A stretch of DNA of 64,000 nucleotides. Origin: Amycolatopsis pretoriensis. GTDB lineage: Bacteria; Actinomycetota; Actinomycetes; Mycobacteriales; Pseudonocardiaceae. The notes beneath the pieces were generated by a model that worked only from the letters and a program-made list of their open reading frames with translations, ran no database searches and was not told the origin of the DNA. A program made the position numbers and the translations under genes. Positions 1-8,166 of the stretch are shown here, piece by piece (position 1 is the first letter of the stretch; every line of letters begins with the position of its first letter). Where the stretch lies: NCBI RefSeq assembly GCF_900107925.1, contig NZ_FNUJ01000007.1, positions 124,001 to 188,000 on the forward strand, written 5' to 3'.

Positions 1-880
1 CGCCGATGAGCCGGTACGCCGTGCTCAGCTCGGTCGCCAGCACGACGGCGTCGCACGCGATCCGCTCGCCCGAGCGCGTCCGGACCGCGCGCACCCGCGA
101 ATTCACCCGTTCGAGCCAGGCGGCTTCGGTGCCGAACCGGACGTCGGCGCCCGCCCGCGCAGCCGCGCCGGTCATCGCCCGGCCGATCTCGCCCATCCCG
201 CCTTCGGGGTAGTAGACGCCGCCGACCGTGTCCATGTAGGCGATGACGCCGTACGCGCCGATCGCGCTCGCCGGATCCAAGCCCGCGTAGAGCGCCTGGA
301 AGGTGAACAGCCGCCGGACGCGCTCGTCGAGCAGGTACCGGCCGACGCGCGGGCCGAGCCGCCCGAACCCGCCCAGCGCGGCGAGCTTCGCCAGTTCGGG
401 GCGGGCGAGGTCGGCCGGCGAATCGAAGTTGGTCCCGATGAACCGGTCCTTCTGCGCGGCGTACAGCTCGGTCAGCCAGCGTCGCAGCGCCCGGTAGCCC
501 ACCGCTTCGCGAGCGCCGGCGAACTCGCGGATCGCGGCTTCCATCGCGTCGCCGTCGGTGTGCAGCGCCAGTTCCGAGCCGTCGGCGAACCGCGCCCGGT
601 ACGCCGGGTCGAGCCTGGTCAGCCGCAGGTTCTTGGCCAGCGGCTCGCCGACCGCGGCGAACGCCTCTTCGAGCAGTTCGGGCATGGTCAGCACGCTCGC
701 GCCGGTGTCCACGGCGTTGCCGTCGAAGTTCTCCTGCCCGGCGCGCCCGCCCGGGGTGTCCGCCTGCTCCAGCAGCGTGACGCGCCGGCCGGCGCCGAGC
801 AGGTGCAGCGTCGCCGAAAGCCCGGCCAGGCCGGCGCCGATGACGACGACGTGGTCGGCCGGCCCGTCTACCGTCCGCAC
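1..880 (-). CDS. crtI: Phytoene desaturase-type FAD oxidoreductase (CrtI family), 3' part outside window
   Basis: The frame opens at a GTG at 880 and stays open to the window edge (about 293 residues), so the C-terminus is missing. The N-terminus has the dinucleotide-binding motif VVVIGAGLAGLSA followed by an acidic residue and the PGGRAG segment that bind FAD. The later segment YYPEGGMGEIGRA is typical of CrtI-type carotenoid desaturases and related FAD amine oxidases. Such enzymes desaturate phytoene or process similar polyenes at the membrane. The upstream prenyl diphosphate synthase stops at 882-884, one base before this GTG, so the two are almost certainly co-transcribed. The specific reaction is inferred from family and neighbour. 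A squalene- or diapophytoene-type oxidase is possible. Confidence 0.82.
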   Translation of the reverse strand, partial: MRTVDGPADHVVVIGAGLAGLSATLHLLGAGRRVTLLEQADTPGGRAGQENFDGNAVDTGASVLTMPELLEEAFAAVGEPLAKNLRLTRLDPAYRARFADGSELALHTDGDAMEAAIREFAGAREAVGYRALRRWLTELYAAQKDRFIGTNFDSPADLARPELAKLAALGGFGRLGPRVGRYLLDERVRRLFTFQALYAGLDPASAIGAYGVIAYMDTVGGVYYPEGGMGEIGRAMTGAAARAGADVRFGTEAAWLERVNSRVRAVRTRSGERIACDAVVLATELSTAYRLIG

Positions 881-881
881 G

Positions 882-1973
882 TCAGTACGTCCGCTGGGTG
901 GCCTTGACGACCAGCCCGGTCAGCGCCTCGGGCGCGGGCTCGGCCAGGTGCGCGCGCTCCAGCGCGGCCATCGCCGCCGTCGTGAGCTCGTCGATCCGCC
1001 GCTCCACGGCGTCGACCGCGCCGACCTGCCGCAACGCCATCCGGACGGTCTCGACGCCCTCGTCGGAGAGGTCGGCGTCGCCGATCGCGTCGGCGATGAC
1101 CGTCGCCGCGGCCGTCTCACCCTTCTCCGCGGCGAGCTGCAGACCGAGCGCGACGAGCAGCGTGCGCTTGCCCTCACGCAGGTCGTCGCCGGCGGGCTTG
1201 CCGGTGACCGACGGGTCGCCGAACACGCCCAGGAGGTCGTCACGCAGCTGGAACGCGACGCCGACCTCGCCGCCGAACTCCAGCAGCGTGGCGATCAGCT
1301 CGGGCGAGGCCCCGCCGAGCGCGGCGCCCAGGTGCAGCGGCCGCTGGACGGTGTAGGCGGCGGTCTTGAGCCGGTCGATCTTCAGCGCGGCCTCGACGGA
1401 GGCGTCGCCGGTGGCCTGCGTGCGGACGTCGAGGTACTGGCCGGCGAGGACTTCGGTGCGCATCGCGCGCCAGGCCGGGCGCGCCGCGGCCAGCGTCTCG
1501 GCGGGCAGGGACGCGTCGGCGAACATGTCGTCCGCCCAGGCCAGGGCCAGGTCGCCGACGAGCACCGCGGTGGCCAGGCCGAACGTCGCGGGGGAGCCGA
1601 GCCAGCCCCGGTCGGCGTGCAGCTTCGCGCCCGCGATGTGCACGGTCGGGAAGCCGCGGCGGGAGTCGGAGGAGTCGATGAGGTCGTCGTGGATCAGCGC
1701 GCACGCCTGGATCAGCTCGAGGCTGGCCACCGCCTGCAGCACGCCCTCGGCGTCCGCGCCCGCCGGGTCGCCGCCCGCGCCGCGCCAGCCCCACCAGGCG
1801 AACGTCGGGCGCAAGCGCTTGCCACCGTTCAGCACGAACCCGCGCAGCGCGTCGATCCCCGCGGCCACGGTCGGCTCGGTGTCCAGGATCGCGGTGCCCG
1901 CCCGCTCGAGGAACCCGGCCAGCGCGCGCTCGACGTGGGCGGGCAGGTCGGCGTCGGAGACGGGCGCGTTCAT
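882..1973 (-). CDS. Polyprenyl diphosphate synthase (GGPP synthase-like)
   Basis: Trans-type isoprenyl diphosphate synthase of 363 residues. It condenses isopentenyl diphosphate with an allylic diphosphate to give a C15-C20 or longer precursor. The first aspartate-rich motif DDLID lies at residues 96-100 and the second, RDDLLG, at 244-249. Both bind the Mg-diphosphate. GGKRLRP near 50-56 is the conserved IPP-binding segment. Length is normal for the family. It runs directly into the crtI-like gene (one base apart), which suggests it supplies GGPP for carotenoid formation. Chain length cannot be read safely from sequence. Downstream on the other strand is metF, an adjacency I recall from mycobacteria (idsA2 beside Rv2172c). 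Confidence 0.9.
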   Translation of the reverse strand: MNAPVSDADLPAHVERALAGFLERAGTAILDTEPTVAAGIDALRGFVLNGGKRLRPTFAWWGWRGAGGDPAGADAEGVLQAVASLELIQACALIHDDLIDSSDSRRGFPTVHIAGAKLHADRGWLGSPATFGLATAVLVGDLALAWADDMFADASLPAETLAAARPAWRAMRTEVLAGQYLDVRTQATGDASVEAALKIDRLKTAAYTVQRPLHLGAALGGASPELIATLLEFGGEVGVAFQLRDDLLGVFGDPSVTGKPAGDDLREGKRTLLVALGLQLAAEKGETAAATVIADAIGDADLSDEGVETVRMALRQVGAVDAVERRIDELTTAAMAALERAHLAEPAPEALTGLVVKATQRTY

Positions 1974-2033
1974 CCCGCCATCCTCGCGGAACCGGCGGGG
2001 CCGCGGGCCGCCGGGGCACCCGGATGTGGCGAA

Positions 2034-2726
2034 TCAGACTCCGGCCGTGACCGGCGCCCAGAAGGGCCCGGTGAGGCCCGCTTCGGCGAAGTAGGCGACC
2101 GCACCGTCGGGCTCGCGGCGCCGGTAGCCGCGCTCGAGCCGGCCCGCGTACCAGCCGCGGGCGAGCCGCCAGAGCGTGACGAGGTCCATCACGTACCCCT
2201 TGGCCTGCCCGGTCGCCGCGAGCCAGGCGTCCACACAGGACTCACAGCAGAACAGCCGCTGGTTGCCGCAGGTGTGCAGCACGTCGTCCCACATCCGCGC
2301 GGCGGGCACGAGGAAGTGCGCCACCTGCGCGCCTTCCGGCGGTTTCGCCCGGTCCACGACCAGCGCGTGCGGCTGGGCGCAGCCGGGGCAGCGGGTCGCG
2401 ACGAGCACCTCGGGCTCGTCCTCGACCAGGTGGGGGATGGCGAACGAGTCCCACGCGCAGCCGCCCCACCACAGCGTGTGCGAGCCCATCACGGAGAAGC
2501 CGAGCGACCGCGCGGCGAACGGGTGGGCCAGCACGACGTGCTCGCACTCGTCGAGCACCAGGTGGTGGGCGCCGGCGAGGCGGTGCAGGGCCTGCTTGGC
2601 GACGGCGAGCGACCCGCCCGCGGCGTCGGCCAGCTCCGGCCCGGTCGGCGCGCGGCCGCGGTCGGCGAAGGCGTGGTAAACGGCCAGGCGGACGTCCTCG
2701 TCCCAGCTCGCGTCGTCATCCCTCAT
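2034..2726 (-). CDS. MerB-like (alkylmercury lyase family) protein
   Basis: A protein of 230 residues. An N-terminal helical, winged-helix-like part (about 1-75) is followed by a MerB-type domain. The motif GGCAWDSFAIPHL keeps the Cys-x-x-Asp spacing of the MerB catalytic Cys96/Asp99, and the later LFCCESCVDAWL supplies the position of the second catalytic Cys (159). A CPGC pair lies between them. Family members cleave carbon-mercury bonds, but many actinobacterial homologues have no mer operon around them, and none is present here, so mercury detoxification is not established. The start has a strong ribosome-binding site (AGGAGTGAGCG before ATG). The gene is divergent from metF. Confidence 0.72.
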   Translation of the reverse strand: MRDDDASWDEDVRLAVYHAFADRGRAPTGPELADAAGGSLAVAKQALHRLAGAHHLVLDECEHVVLAHPFAARSLGFSVMGSHTLWWGGCAWDSFAIPHLVEDEPEVLVATRCPGCAQPHALVVDRAKPPEGAQVAHFLVPAARMWDDVLHTCGNQRLFCCESCVDAWLAATGQAKGYVMDLVTLWRLARGWYAGRLERGYRRREPDGAVAYFAEAGLTGPFWAPVTAGV

Positions 2727-2775
2727 CGCTCACTCCTGTATCGAGTCTAGAGCCGGGGCCCTTAACATTCGAGGT
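2727..2775. promoter_or_regulatory. Short divergent promoter region merB-like/metF
   Basis: Only 49 bases separate two divergent starts. The minus side carries the AGGAG ribosome-binding site of the MerB-like gene. The plus side carries GAGGT just before the metF ATG. The AT-richer stretch in the middle (TCGAGTCTAGA) may hold overlapping promoter elements. The region is too short for separate long leaders, so at least one transcript probably has a very short 5' end. Confidence 0.4.
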
Positions 2776-3660
2776 ATGACGTCGGTGATCGAGCGGTTGC
2801 GCGGAGACGGGCCGAAGTTCTCCATCGAGTTCTTCCCACCCCGGGACGCGGCGGACGAGGCCGTCCTGTGGAAGGCGATCCGGGAGCTCGAGCCGTACGA
2901 CCCGGCCTACATGTCGATCACCTACGGCGCCGGCGGCTCCAGCCGCGACGGCACGATCCGCAGCATCGCCCGCGTCGCGACCGAGACGACGCTGGTGCCG
3001 ATGGCGCACCTGACCGCGGTCAACCACTCCGTCGCCGAGCTGCGGAACGTGATCGGCTGGTACGCCTCCGTCGGCGTCCGCAACGTCCTCGCGCTGCGCG
3101 GCGACCCGCCGGGCGACGTCTACGGCGACTGGATCCCGCACCCCGACGGCCTGACCTACGCCGAAGAGCTGGTCCAGCTGGTCCGCGAGCTGGGCGACTT
3201 CTGCGTCGGCGTCTCGGCGTCGACCTACGGCCACCCGCGCTCGCCCGACCTGGAGTCGGACACGAAGTACCTGGTCCGCAAGCTGCGCGCGGGCGCCGAC
3301 TTCGCGATCGCGCAGCTGTTCCACGACGCCGAGGACTTCCTCCGGCTGCGCGACCGGGTCGCCGCGACCGGCTGCGACGTCCCGGTGCTGCCCGGCGTCA
3401 TGCCCCTGACGACCATGCGGACCCTGCAGACGACGATCAAGCTCTCCGGCGCACCGGCGCCGCGCAAGCTCCTGGACCGGCTCGAACCGCTGGCCGACGA
3501 CCCGAAGGCGTTCCGCGCGGCGGGCATCGACGTCATCACCGAGCTGTGCGAGAAGCTGATCGCCGAGGGCGTGCCGAACCTGCACTTCTACACGTTCAAC
3601 CGGTCCAAGGCGACGCGCGAGGTGATCGCGCGGCTGGGGCTCGTCCCGGCCCGTGCTTAA
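2776..3660 (+). CDS. metF: Methylenetetrahydrofolate reductase
   Basis: MetF of 294 residues, the usual bacterial length. It reduces 5,10-methylene-THF to 5-methyl-THF for methionine synthesis in the cytosol. The N-terminus KFSIEFFPPRD holds the conserved catalytic Glu. The segments MSITYGAGGSSRDGT, NVLALRGDPP and CVGVSASTYGHPRS are family signatures for FAD and folate binding, and the C-terminal NLHFYTFNRS is typical. The ATG is preceded by GAGGT. It stands alone on the plus strand with a DUF885 gene about 40 bases downstream, so it may share a transcript with it. Confidence 0.95.
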   Translation: MTSVIERLRGDGPKFSIEFFPPRDAADEAVLWKAIRELEPYDPAYMSITYGAGGSSRDGTIRSIARVATETTLVPMAHLTAVNHSVAELRNVIGWYASVGVRNVLALRGDPPGDVYGDWIPHPDGLTYAEELVQLVRELGDFCVGVSASTYGHPRSPDLESDTKYLVRKLRAGADFAIAQLFHDAEDFLRLRDRVAATGCDVPVLPGVMPLTTMRTLQTTIKLSGAPAPRKLLDRLEPLADDPKAFRAAGIDVITELCEKLIAEGVPNLHFYTFNRSKATREVIARLGLVPARA

Positions 3661-3702
3661 GTACGTACCACCGGGTCGTGGTGGCCCGGTAGCGTGCGGC
3701 GC

Positions 3703-5385
3703 ATGGCTTCTACTGCTTCCGACGGCGTGCACGACATCTGTGACCGCTACGTCGACGACTACGCGGCCGTCGACCCGGTCGCCGCGACCGCTTACGGCGT
3801 CAAGGGCTACGACGACCGGCTGACCGACTACTCGGCGGACGGGTTCGCCGAGCGCGCCGGGCTCGCCGCGCGGGCGCACGCCGCCGTCACCGCCGCCGAG
3901 CCGCGCGACGCCGCCGAGCGCGCCGCCAAGGCCGTGTTCACCGAGCGCGTCGGCCTGGAGCTGGAGATCCACGAGGCCGGCCTCGACGTGGCGAGCCTGA
4001 ACGTCATCTCCAGCCCGGTGCAGGAGCTGCGGATGGCGTTCGACCTGATGCCGCTGGAGACCGAGCAGGACTGGGCGACCGTCTCGGCCCGCATCGGCGA
4101 GGTCCCGCGGGCGCTGGCGAACGTCCGCAACGGCCTGCTCACGGCGGCCGACGCCGGGCACGTCGCGGCGTTGCGCCAGGTCGGGAAGGTCGCGGAGCAG
4201 TGCGAGACGTGGGCCGGCCTGAAGGACGAGAAGGGCTACTTCACCCAGCTCGTCGGTTCTTCGCAGGTGCCGGCGCTCGCGGCGGATCTGACGCACCGGG
4301 CGCGGGCGGCCGAGGAGGCGTTCGCCGAGTTCGCGGGGTTCCTGCGGGCCGAGCTGGCCCCGAAGGCCCCGGTGAAGGACGCGGTCGGCGAGGACGTCTA
4401 CCGCCTGTGGTCGCGCTACTTCGTGGGCGCGGCGCTGGACCTGCGCGAAGCGTACGAGTGGGGCTGGGCGGAGTTCGCGCGCATCGAGTCCGAGATGCGC
4501 GCGGTCGCGAACCGGATCAAGCCGGGCGCGACCCTGGCGGAGGCCGCGGCGGCCCTGGACGCCGACCCGCGCTACCGGGTGCGGGGCCGCGCCGAGTTCG
4601 AGGCGTGGATGCAGCACCTGTCCGACGAGGCCCTGAAGTCGTTGCGCGGCAAGCACTTCGACATCTCCGACCGCGTGATGGCCCTGGAGTGCAAGATCGC
4701 CCCGCCGGGTGGCGGCGTCGGCGCGTACTACACGGGCCCGAGTGAGGACTTCGGCCGCCCGGGCCGCATGTGGTGGTCCCTGCCGAGCGGCCGCGACGAG
4801 TTCTCGACGTGGCGCGAGACGAGCACGGTGTACCACGAGGGAGCGCCGGGCCACCACCTCCAGATCGCGACGGCGGTGGACCAGTCCGAGAGGCTGAACA
4901 AGTACCAGCGCCTGATGGCGTTCACGTCGGGCCACGCGGAGGGCTGGGCGCTGTACGCGGAGCGCCTGATGGAGGAACTGGGCTACCTGGCCGACGACGG
5001 AGACCTCCTGGGGATGCTGTCGGAGCAGCTGTTCCGCGCGGCGCGGGTCGTGGTGGACCTGGGGATGCACCTGGAACTGGTCATCCCCACCGGAACCGGC
5101 TTCCACGAAGGTGCGCGGTGGACCCCGGAGCTGGGCCTGGAGTTCATGCTGACCCGCACGATCACGGACCAGGCCCACGTGCGCGACGAGATCGACCGCT
5201 ACCTGGGCTGGCCGGGCCAGGCCCCGGCGTACAAGATCGGCGAGCGCTTGTGGCTGGCGGCGCGGGCCGAGGCGCAGGGCCGGGCGGGGGCCGGGTTCGA
5301 CATCAAGCGGTTCCACACCGAGGCGCTGCGGATGGGCGGGATGGGGCTGGACACCCTGCGGGAGCAGCTGGCCCAGCTGGACTGA
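3703..5385 (+). CDS. DUF885 family protein (putative metallopeptidase-like)
   Basis: A cytoplasmic protein of about 560 residues with no signal peptide. The characteristic DUF885 motif YHEGAPGHHLQ lies in the second half. This HExxxxHH-like pattern places the family near metallopeptidases. A further signature, FTSGHAEGWALYAERLMEELG, supplies another His and Glu expected to bind metal. Some DUF885 members are described as dipeptidase- or peptidase-like, but the substrate is unknown. I prefer the ATG at 3703 (reads MASTASDG). A GTG at 3694 in frame would add three residues. The gene ends in an inverted repeat shared with the convergent gene downstream. Confidence 0.85.
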   Translation: MASTASDGVHDICDRYVDDYAAVDPVAATAYGVKGYDDRLTDYSADGFAERAGLAARAHAAVTAAEPRDAAERAAKAVFTERVGLELEIHEAGLDVASLNVISSPVQELRMAFDLMPLETEQDWATVSARIGEVPRALANVRNGLLTAADAGHVAALRQVGKVAEQCETWAGLKDEKGYFTQLVGSSQVPALAADLTHRARAAEEAFAEFAGFLRAELAPKAPVKDAVGEDVYRLWSRYFVGAALDLREAYEWGWAEFARIESEMRAVANRIKPGATLAEAAAALDADPRYRVRGRAEFEAWMQHLSDEALKSLRGKHFDISDRVMALECKIAPPGGGVGAYYTGPSEDFGRPGRMWWSLPSGRDEFSTWRETSTVYHEGAPGHHLQIATAVDQSERLNKYQRLMAFTSGHAEGWALYAERLMEELGYLADDGDLLGMLSEQLFRAARVVVDLGMHLELVIPTGTGFHEGARWTPELGLEFMLTRTITDQAHVRDEIDRYLGWPGQAPAYKIGERLWLAARAEAQGRAGAGFDIKRFHTEALRMGGMGLDTLREQLAQLD

Positions 5386-5392
5386 GCGCCGT

Positions 5393-5429
5393 CGGCTGGA
5401 CCTGCCGCTACCGCCGGCGGGTCCAGCCG
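5393..5429. terminator. Inverted repeat between convergent genes (candidate bidirectional terminator)
   Basis: CGGCTGGACC (5393-5402) and GGTCCAGCCG (5420-5429) are perfect 10-base arms around a 17-base loop. The repeat sits just after the DUF885 stop (5385) and overlaps the last codons of the minus-strand gene ending at 5408. There is no T tract, which is common for high-GC actinobacterial terminators. Confidence 0.55.
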
Positions 5430-5716
5430 CGCCACTTGCGGGGCGGTGGAGCCTCGGGCGGTCCTCCGTCCGGCACGGACGTACCCGGGTCGTCGGTGAT
5501 GGGCACCTCCAACAGGGCGCAGCGCAGCCTTCCCTGGCTTTCGGTGAACTCGCCGGCCTTCTTGGCAGATCTCTGGATCTGCCGCACGACCTTGTTCCGG
5601 CGGCGCTGCCGAAGCCCTTCCGGCCTCAGCAGCTGCCCGATCGCGAAGAGCGCGGCGGCAAGCAGCGGAACGTTGTCGATGACGTCGGCGACGGCGACGA
5701 TCTTCGTGAAATCCAT
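5408..5716 (-). CDS. Small membrane-anchored hypothetical protein
   Basis: A protein of 102 residues starting MDFTKIVAVADVID. The ATG at 5716 is chosen because AGGGAG lies eight bases upstream. A longer upstream extension in the same frame is unconvincing. One hydrophobic helix (about 13-31, VPLLAAALFAIGQLL) is followed by a strongly basic stretch with RQRRRN and then a charged, proline-rich tail ending KWRGWTRRR. This looks like a single-pass protein with a cytoplasmic basic tail. No family is recognised. It lies 40 bases after the P-loop gene on the same strand and is probably co-transcribed with it. Confidence 0.6.
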   Translation of the reverse strand: MDFTKIVAVADVIDNVPLLAAALFAIGQLLRPEGLRQRRRNKVVRQIQRSAKKAGEFTESQGRLRCALLEVPITDDPGTSVPDGGPPEAPPPRKWRGWTRRR

Positions 5717-5756
5717 GCTCGGCTCCCTGCCGATCGAGCGGGGAGCCGAGGCCGGA

Positions 5757-6494
5757 TTAGGGCTGCGCTCCGCCGCGGATGACCATCGAGGACATCCGCG
5801 GCGCGCTGGGACCCCGGGGAGCGCGGCCCGCGCAACGAGGACGTGTTCCATCGGCATTCGCCGGGCACAGGTCCCGTGAACGACGCCTGATCCGGGCCAA
5901 GCCCCTGAGGGACGCGCACACGGCTCCGGTCCGCCACGAGAGGACGAGGAGCCGGTGGACCAGCAGGATCCAGGGCGAAACCAGGTGGAAAGCCGTTACC
6001 CGCGCGGCAGTTCCCTCCGCGGTCTGGTGAGCCCGGTCGAAAACCGCGTCGGTCCATTCGTCGAGAACCGCCGCGATTGCCATGGCCGGCGCGTCCATCA
6101 AAGCCGTGACGTGAGGCGCGGCAAGAGCGGCAGGGGCAGCTGCCCAGCTCTCGAAGCTCAGACGCTCGCCGAACTCGTCGGAGGAGCGTCCACACCGGGC
6201 TGTCGCGGTGAACTCGGCACAGGCCGGGCAGTCGCACGGCTTTTGCGGACTGCTCTCGGGCGAGGCCAATCCGTTGGCCGCGAGCCACTCGGAGAAGCCG
6301 TGCCGGAAGAACTCCGACATGATCTGCAGTGCAGTCGCCGTTTTTCCGCTCCCCGTCGAAAGCTGGACCACGGTCCCCGGGGGCAGAAGGCTGGGAGGCA
6401 GGTCCGCCAATGGCGGCCACGCAAAGTCGATCGACAGTGCCGAAGTCTTCCCGACTGGCCGAGGCCGGGCAAGATCGACGTCGATCGTGGTCAT
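5757..6494 (-). CDS. Hypothetical protein with Walker A-like motif
   Basis: A protein of 245 residues, function unknown. Near residues 42-52 it has QLSTGSGKTAT, a good match to a Walker A nucleotide-binding loop. It then has a Cys cluster, CDCPACAEF with a further Cys downstream, that could bind a metal. No Walker B or helicase motifs follow, so this is not a complete ATPase. It may be a remnant or a small nucleotide-binding domain. A hydrophobic segment (PWILLVHRLLVL) lies near the middle of the second half. The last 60 residues are Arg/Pro-rich and look unstructured, so the true C-terminus may be a degraded frame. AGGA lies before the ATG at 6494. Base use is slightly less GC-rich than in neighbours. 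Confidence 0.5.
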   Translation of the reverse strand: MTTIDVDLARPRPVGKTSALSIDFAWPPLADLPPSLLPPGTVVQLSTGSGKTATALQIMSEFFRHGFSEWLAANGLASPESSPQKPCDCPACAEFTATARCGRSSDEFGERLSFESWAAAPAALAAPHVTALMDAPAMAIAAVLDEWTDAVFDRAHQTAEGTAARVTAFHLVSPWILLVHRLLVLSWRTGAVCASLRGLARIRRRSRDLCPANADGTRPRCAGRAPRGPSAPRMSSMVIRGGAQP

Positions 6495-6601
6495 GGCGTC
6501 ATCCTAGTCGCAGTGCGGTGGGGGCGTGCTGCCACCGGAAAACCCTTCGCGCCACCCCCGATCCGTCGCTAAGTTCCCTTCGTGCGCCGAATTCTCTTCG
6601 T

Positions 6602-6631
6602 CACCCCGCCGCCCCGCGTCTGAGCGGGGTG
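6602..6631 (+). promoter_or_regulatory. Hairpin(s) in the leader of the EamA transporter gene
   Basis: CACCCCGC (6602-6609) can pair with GCGGGGTG (6624-6631). The same right arm can instead pair with the nearer CCCCGC (6612-6617). Two mutually exclusive stems about 100 bases before an ORF could act in attenuation, or they may simply be part of the promoter region. No T tract and no recognised riboswitch class. Confidence 0.25.
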
Positions 6632-6727
6632 GTTCCCGGCCGCGTGGCCTCCAGGGCCCGCGGCTGATCCGTCGTGCACGACCGCCCCGCGTCGAACTCC
6701 CTTTTCCTTCGACGCAGGAGCATTCCC

Positions 6728-7597
6728 ATGTCTGTCGACATGCCCACGCGCGCCCGTTCGTCGGCCGCGCTCGTTCTCGCCGGGGTCCTCTGGGGCACCG
6801 GCGGTCTCGCCGGCTCGCTGCTCGCCCAGCTCGCCGGCCTCCACCCGCTCGCCGTCGCCGCCTACCGGCTGCTCGTCGGCGGCGGGATCGCCACCCTGGC
6901 CGTCCTCCTGAAAGGCGGCACCTTCCCGCGCACGGCTGAAGCCGGCAAACGGCTCCTCGCCGTCGGCGGGCTGTTCGCGCTCTTCCAGGCGAGCTACTTC
7001 GCCGCCGTCGCGTTGAGCTCCGTGAGCATCGCGACGATGACCACGATCGGCGCGGCCCCGGTCTTCGTCACCCTCGCCGCTGTGCGGAAACCCGGGCGCT
7101 GGACGCTCGTCTCGGTCGCCGGCACCGTCGCCGGTCTCGTCCTGCTGCGCTGGTCACCGGAGGAACCCGCCCACCTCCTCGGCGGCCTCGGCTTCGCGCT
7201 GCTCGCGGCCGCCGGCTTCGCGACGCTGACGTTGCTCACGGCGAAACCGGTCCTGGACCCGCTGGCCACGACCGCGTACGGCTGCCTGATCGGCGGCCTC
7301 CTGCTCACTCCCGTGGCGACCTGGACCGGCATGGCGCTGCCGCTGCACGCCGACGTCCTCGCGGTGGTCTGCTACCTCGGCGCCGTGCCGACCGCGCTCG
7401 CCTACGCCGCGTACCTGCGCGGCCTCGCGACGGCGCACCCCGTCCTCGGCGCGCTGTCGGCGGTGCTCGAACCGCTGACGGCCACGGTCCTGGCCGCGCT
7501 GCTGTTCGGCGAACGCCTGGGCGTCACGGCGTGGTGCGGCGCCGCCGTGCTGGTCGCGGCGCTGGCGATCGGCTACTGGCGGCCGGAACCGGCTTAG
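6728..7597 (+). CDS. EamA/DMT superfamily transporter (RhtA-type)
   Basis: An integral membrane protein of 289 residues with about ten hydrophobic helices arranged as two EamA repeats. The first begins ALVLAGVLWGTGG and the second begins near GGLGFALLAAAGF. The end of repeat two, GALSAVLEPLTATVLAALLFGERL, is the typical signature around a Glu-Pro in a late helix. Such proteins export or import amino acids and other small metabolites. The substrate cannot be told. The start at 6728 is set by AGGAG seven bases upstream. It converges with, and slightly overlaps, the GNAT gene (stops at 7597 and 7594). Confidence 0.85.
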   Translation: MSVDMPTRARSSAALVLAGVLWGTGGLAGSLLAQLAGLHPLAVAAYRLLVGGGIATLAVLLKGGTFPRTAEAGKRLLAVGGLFALFQASYFAAVALSSVSIATMTTIGAAPVFVTLAAVRKPGRWTLVSVAGTVAGLVLLRWSPEEPAHLLGGLGFALLAAAGFATLTLLTAKPVLDPLATTAYGCLIGGLLLTPVATWTGMALPLHADVLAVVCYLGAVPTALAYAAYLRGLATAHPVLGALSAVLEPLTATVLAALLFGERLGVTAWCGAAVLVAALAIGYWRPEPA

Positions 7598-8166
7598 CGC
7601 GCGTCGAGCGGCAGCGCCCGCCCGAGGATCGCGAACGGCCGCGGGTCGCCGGCGAAGTGGTAGTCGCGCAGGACGTCGACGAACCCGGTCCGGCGGTAGA
7701 GCTTCCACGCCCGGCTGGTGCCCTCGGGCGTGGACAGCAGGACGTTCGCGCTCGGCACGCCGTCCAGCAGGCCGCGCAGCAGGTCCTCGCCGATCTGGTG
7801 GCCCTGGTTCTCCGGCTTGACGTGGATCTCGGTCAGCTCGAAGTAGTCGGACAGCCAGCGTTCGGCCGCTTCGGGCCCGAACCGGCGGCTCAGGCCGTGG
7901 CGGACCTGCTCGTGCCACCACTGCCCGGCCCGGCCGCGGTAGCCGTAGGCGAGCCCGAGCAGGACGTCGTCGGCGTCGAGCGCGGCCATGCAGCGCCAGC
8001 CCTCACGCAGCGCGTGGGTGAGCCACATCGGCGCGCGCTGCTCGGCGGTGCCCGCCGGGTACCGCATCGCCCGGACGTAGATGTCCAGGGCTTCGGGCAG
8101 GCGTGCGCGGAACTCGTCCGTCGAGAGCTGGACGTAGCGGGAGCAGCCGGCGGGCATCGCGGTCAC
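7594..8166 (-). CDS. GNAT family N-acetyltransferase
   Basis: A protein of 190 residues with a GNAT fold. The acetyl-CoA loop region is EIHVKPENQGHQIGEDLLRGLL, and the C-terminal strand-helix is SRAWKLYRRTGF. I use the GTG at 8166 because it forms a four-base GTGA overlap with the stop of the upstream YbaK-like gene, implying translational coupling. A start at 8157 (MPAGCSRY) is also possible. The substrate is unknown. The pairing with an aminoacyl-tRNA deacylase-like protein is seen here but has no known meaning. Confidence 0.8.
   Translation of the reverse strand: MTAMPAGCSRYVQLSTDEFRARLPEALDIYVRAMRYPAGTAEQRAPMWLTHALREGWRCMAALDADDVLLGLAYGYRGRAGQWWHEQVRHGLSRRFGPEAAERWLSDYFELTEIHVKPENQGHQIGEDLLRGLLDGVPSANVLLSTPEGTSRAWKLYRRTGFVDVLRDYHFAGDPRPFAILGRALPLDAR

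Noticed and set aside
558..2750. A very long plus-strand open frame opposite the desaturase and prenyl synthase genes
   Set aside because: It runs antisense to clear genes, has Arg/Gly/Pro-rich composition with no known motif, and exists because high GC makes stops rare.
2716..5316. An 866-residue minus-strand frame opposite metF and the DUF885 gene
   Set aside because: It is the antisense of two well-supported genes and has no recognisable domain.
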